Source: Lacrimispora amygdalina (GTDB lineage Bacteria > Bacillota > Clostridia > Lachnospirales > Lachnospiraceae). From it: a stretch of DNA of 64,000 bases. The DNA is taken from assembly GCF_003432035.1 (NCBI RefSeq), contig NZ_QOHO01000030.1, forward strand, positions 1 through 64,000, in the 5' to 3' direction. The notes below the pieces were generated by a model. The model did no database searches, was not told where the DNA came from, and worked only from the letters and a program-made list of their open reading frames with translations. Every line of letters starts with the position of its first letter. Position 1 is the first letter of the stretch. Positions 63,482 through 64,000 of the stretch are shown here, piece after piece. Both the position numbers and the translations under genes were made by a program.

Positions 63482-64000
63482 TTAAGCAAAACCAAAGTAC
63501 CGGAGAAGTCCCAGATAAATTCCGTAAGCGAATCCATACTGGTCATTACGCAGTTTTTCCGCATCGGAATAATTGCTTAAATATCCCAGTTCTACCAAGT
63601 TGGCAGGCATATCCGCATTCCTGAGCACATATAAGGAAGGGTTTTCCCGGATTCCATTGTTCCTGGTTCCAACCATATCATTAATTCCGCCCATGATCTG
63701 TTCCGCCAGCCACTGCGCCTGGGTGAAATACTGATAAATGTATACTTCCGTTCCATTAATCTCAGGATTAGGATTTAAATTACAGTGTATGCTGATAAAA
63801 TAATTTGCCGGCCACTGGTTCGCCATGGCAACTCTGGCCGCCAGGCTGGTGGTATTGTTGGTACCCAGAACCGTATCCGGCTCTGGTCTTGAGACTCTTG
63901 CCTCAAACCGCGGATCACTGTTTAAGAGGTTTCGAAGATAAAGTCCTACCTGAAAATTAATTTCTGATTCCTGTAATCCATTGGCCTCTGCACCGCTGTT
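63482..64000 (-). CDS. N-acetylmuramoyl-L-alanine amidase (Amidase_3), 5' end outside window
   Basis: The frame is open to the window edge, 172 residues visible. Zn ligand Glu in LQESEINFQVG, His in FISIHCN, then NGTEVYIYQ, RENPSLYVLRNADMPANLVELGYLSN and the terminal aromatic helix. It is the catalytic core of Amidase_3 enzymes that cleave the peptide from muramic acid. The first His ligand and any signal peptide or binding repeats would lie upstream. Own terminator downstream. Confidence 0.9.
   Translation of the reverse strand, partial: NSGAEANGLQESEINFQVGLYLRNLLNSDPRFEARVSRPEPDTVLGTNNTTSLAARVAMANQWPANYFISIHCNLNPNPEINGTEVYIYQYFTQAQWLAEQIMGGINDMVGTRNNGIRENPSLYVLRNADMPANLVELGYLSNYSDAEKLRNDQYGFAYGIYLGLLRYFGFA

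Overview
The window reads as chromosomal DNA of an anaerobic, fermentative, low-to-mid G+C Firmicute, most likely a Lachnospiraceae member (Lacrimispora / Clostridium cluster XIVa type). This rests on AGGAGG-type ribosome binding sites, many PTS systems, clostridial families (AGCS carrier, DUF438, DUF1858, DUF5692, DUF4180) and anaerobe-style stress proteins (hemerythrins, an Hcp-like protein, ferredoxin). I see no rRNA, tRNA, CRISPR array or intact mobile element. Most genes lie on the minus strand in compact operons. The species is inferred, not shown.

Layout: (1) 18-5195, a glycosidase plus EIIBC PTS operon facing an AraC regulator. (2) 5297-11956, an amino-sugar locus: mannose-family PTS (IIA, IIB, IIC, IID), a NagA-like deacetylase, a ChbG-like deacetylase and a PRD regulator. 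(3) 12025-12770, an AT-rich island with a decayed IS1595-type transposase tail and a 118-aa tandem-repeat protein with its own promoter, operator and terminator. (4) 12880-16108, a probable NO/oxygen-stress module (cupin, short Hcp-like protein, DUF1858, unknown 203-aa protein, hemerythrin) divergent from a Crp/Fnr regulator. (5) 16110-24768, a copper and envelope region: two-component system, CopZ, unknown anchored protein, CopA, HxlR regulator, DUF2318 lipoprotein, a 32-aa small ORF and an HMA-SafE-cupredoxin fusion. (6) 24918-30347, a chorismate mutase-shikimate kinase fusion, a second HxlR/PPOX pair, a chemoreceptor with repeated operators and an apparent small noncoding transcript, a DUF438-hemerythrin-PAS protein and a ferredoxin. 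(7) 30544-37442, glycerol dehydrogenase, an orphan HypA with a DUF5692 membrane protein, a FadR-type regulator, a flavodoxin-PPOX fusion and a diguanylate cyclase. (8) 37488-44461, a beta-glucoside operon (esterase, EIIBCA, GH1) behind a BglG/LicT-type antitermination leader, then aroE, a DUF4180 remnant and an alpha/beta hydrolase. (9) 44616-55365, a MarR-controlled ABC/HlyD efflux operon ending in a GH95 fucosidase, then a lipase and a FUSC-type protein. (10) 55368-58512, the queuosine precursor operon queD-queE-folE-queC-queF behind a preQ1-I riboswitch. (11) 58668-64000, a GH4 glucosidase, RpiR regulator, homocysteine methyltransferase, AGCS carrier and a partial amidase.

The genes fit a sugar-scavenging gut or soil anaerobe: several PTS/glycosidase sets each have a local regulator, and a second layer handles metals, nitrosative stress and drugs. 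The least explained parts are the three matching 17-bp operators and promoter-terminator pair in 28392-28851, the tandem-repeat protein at 12301, the 32-aa ORF at 22764, and the unknown partners inside the hemerythrin/Hcp module.
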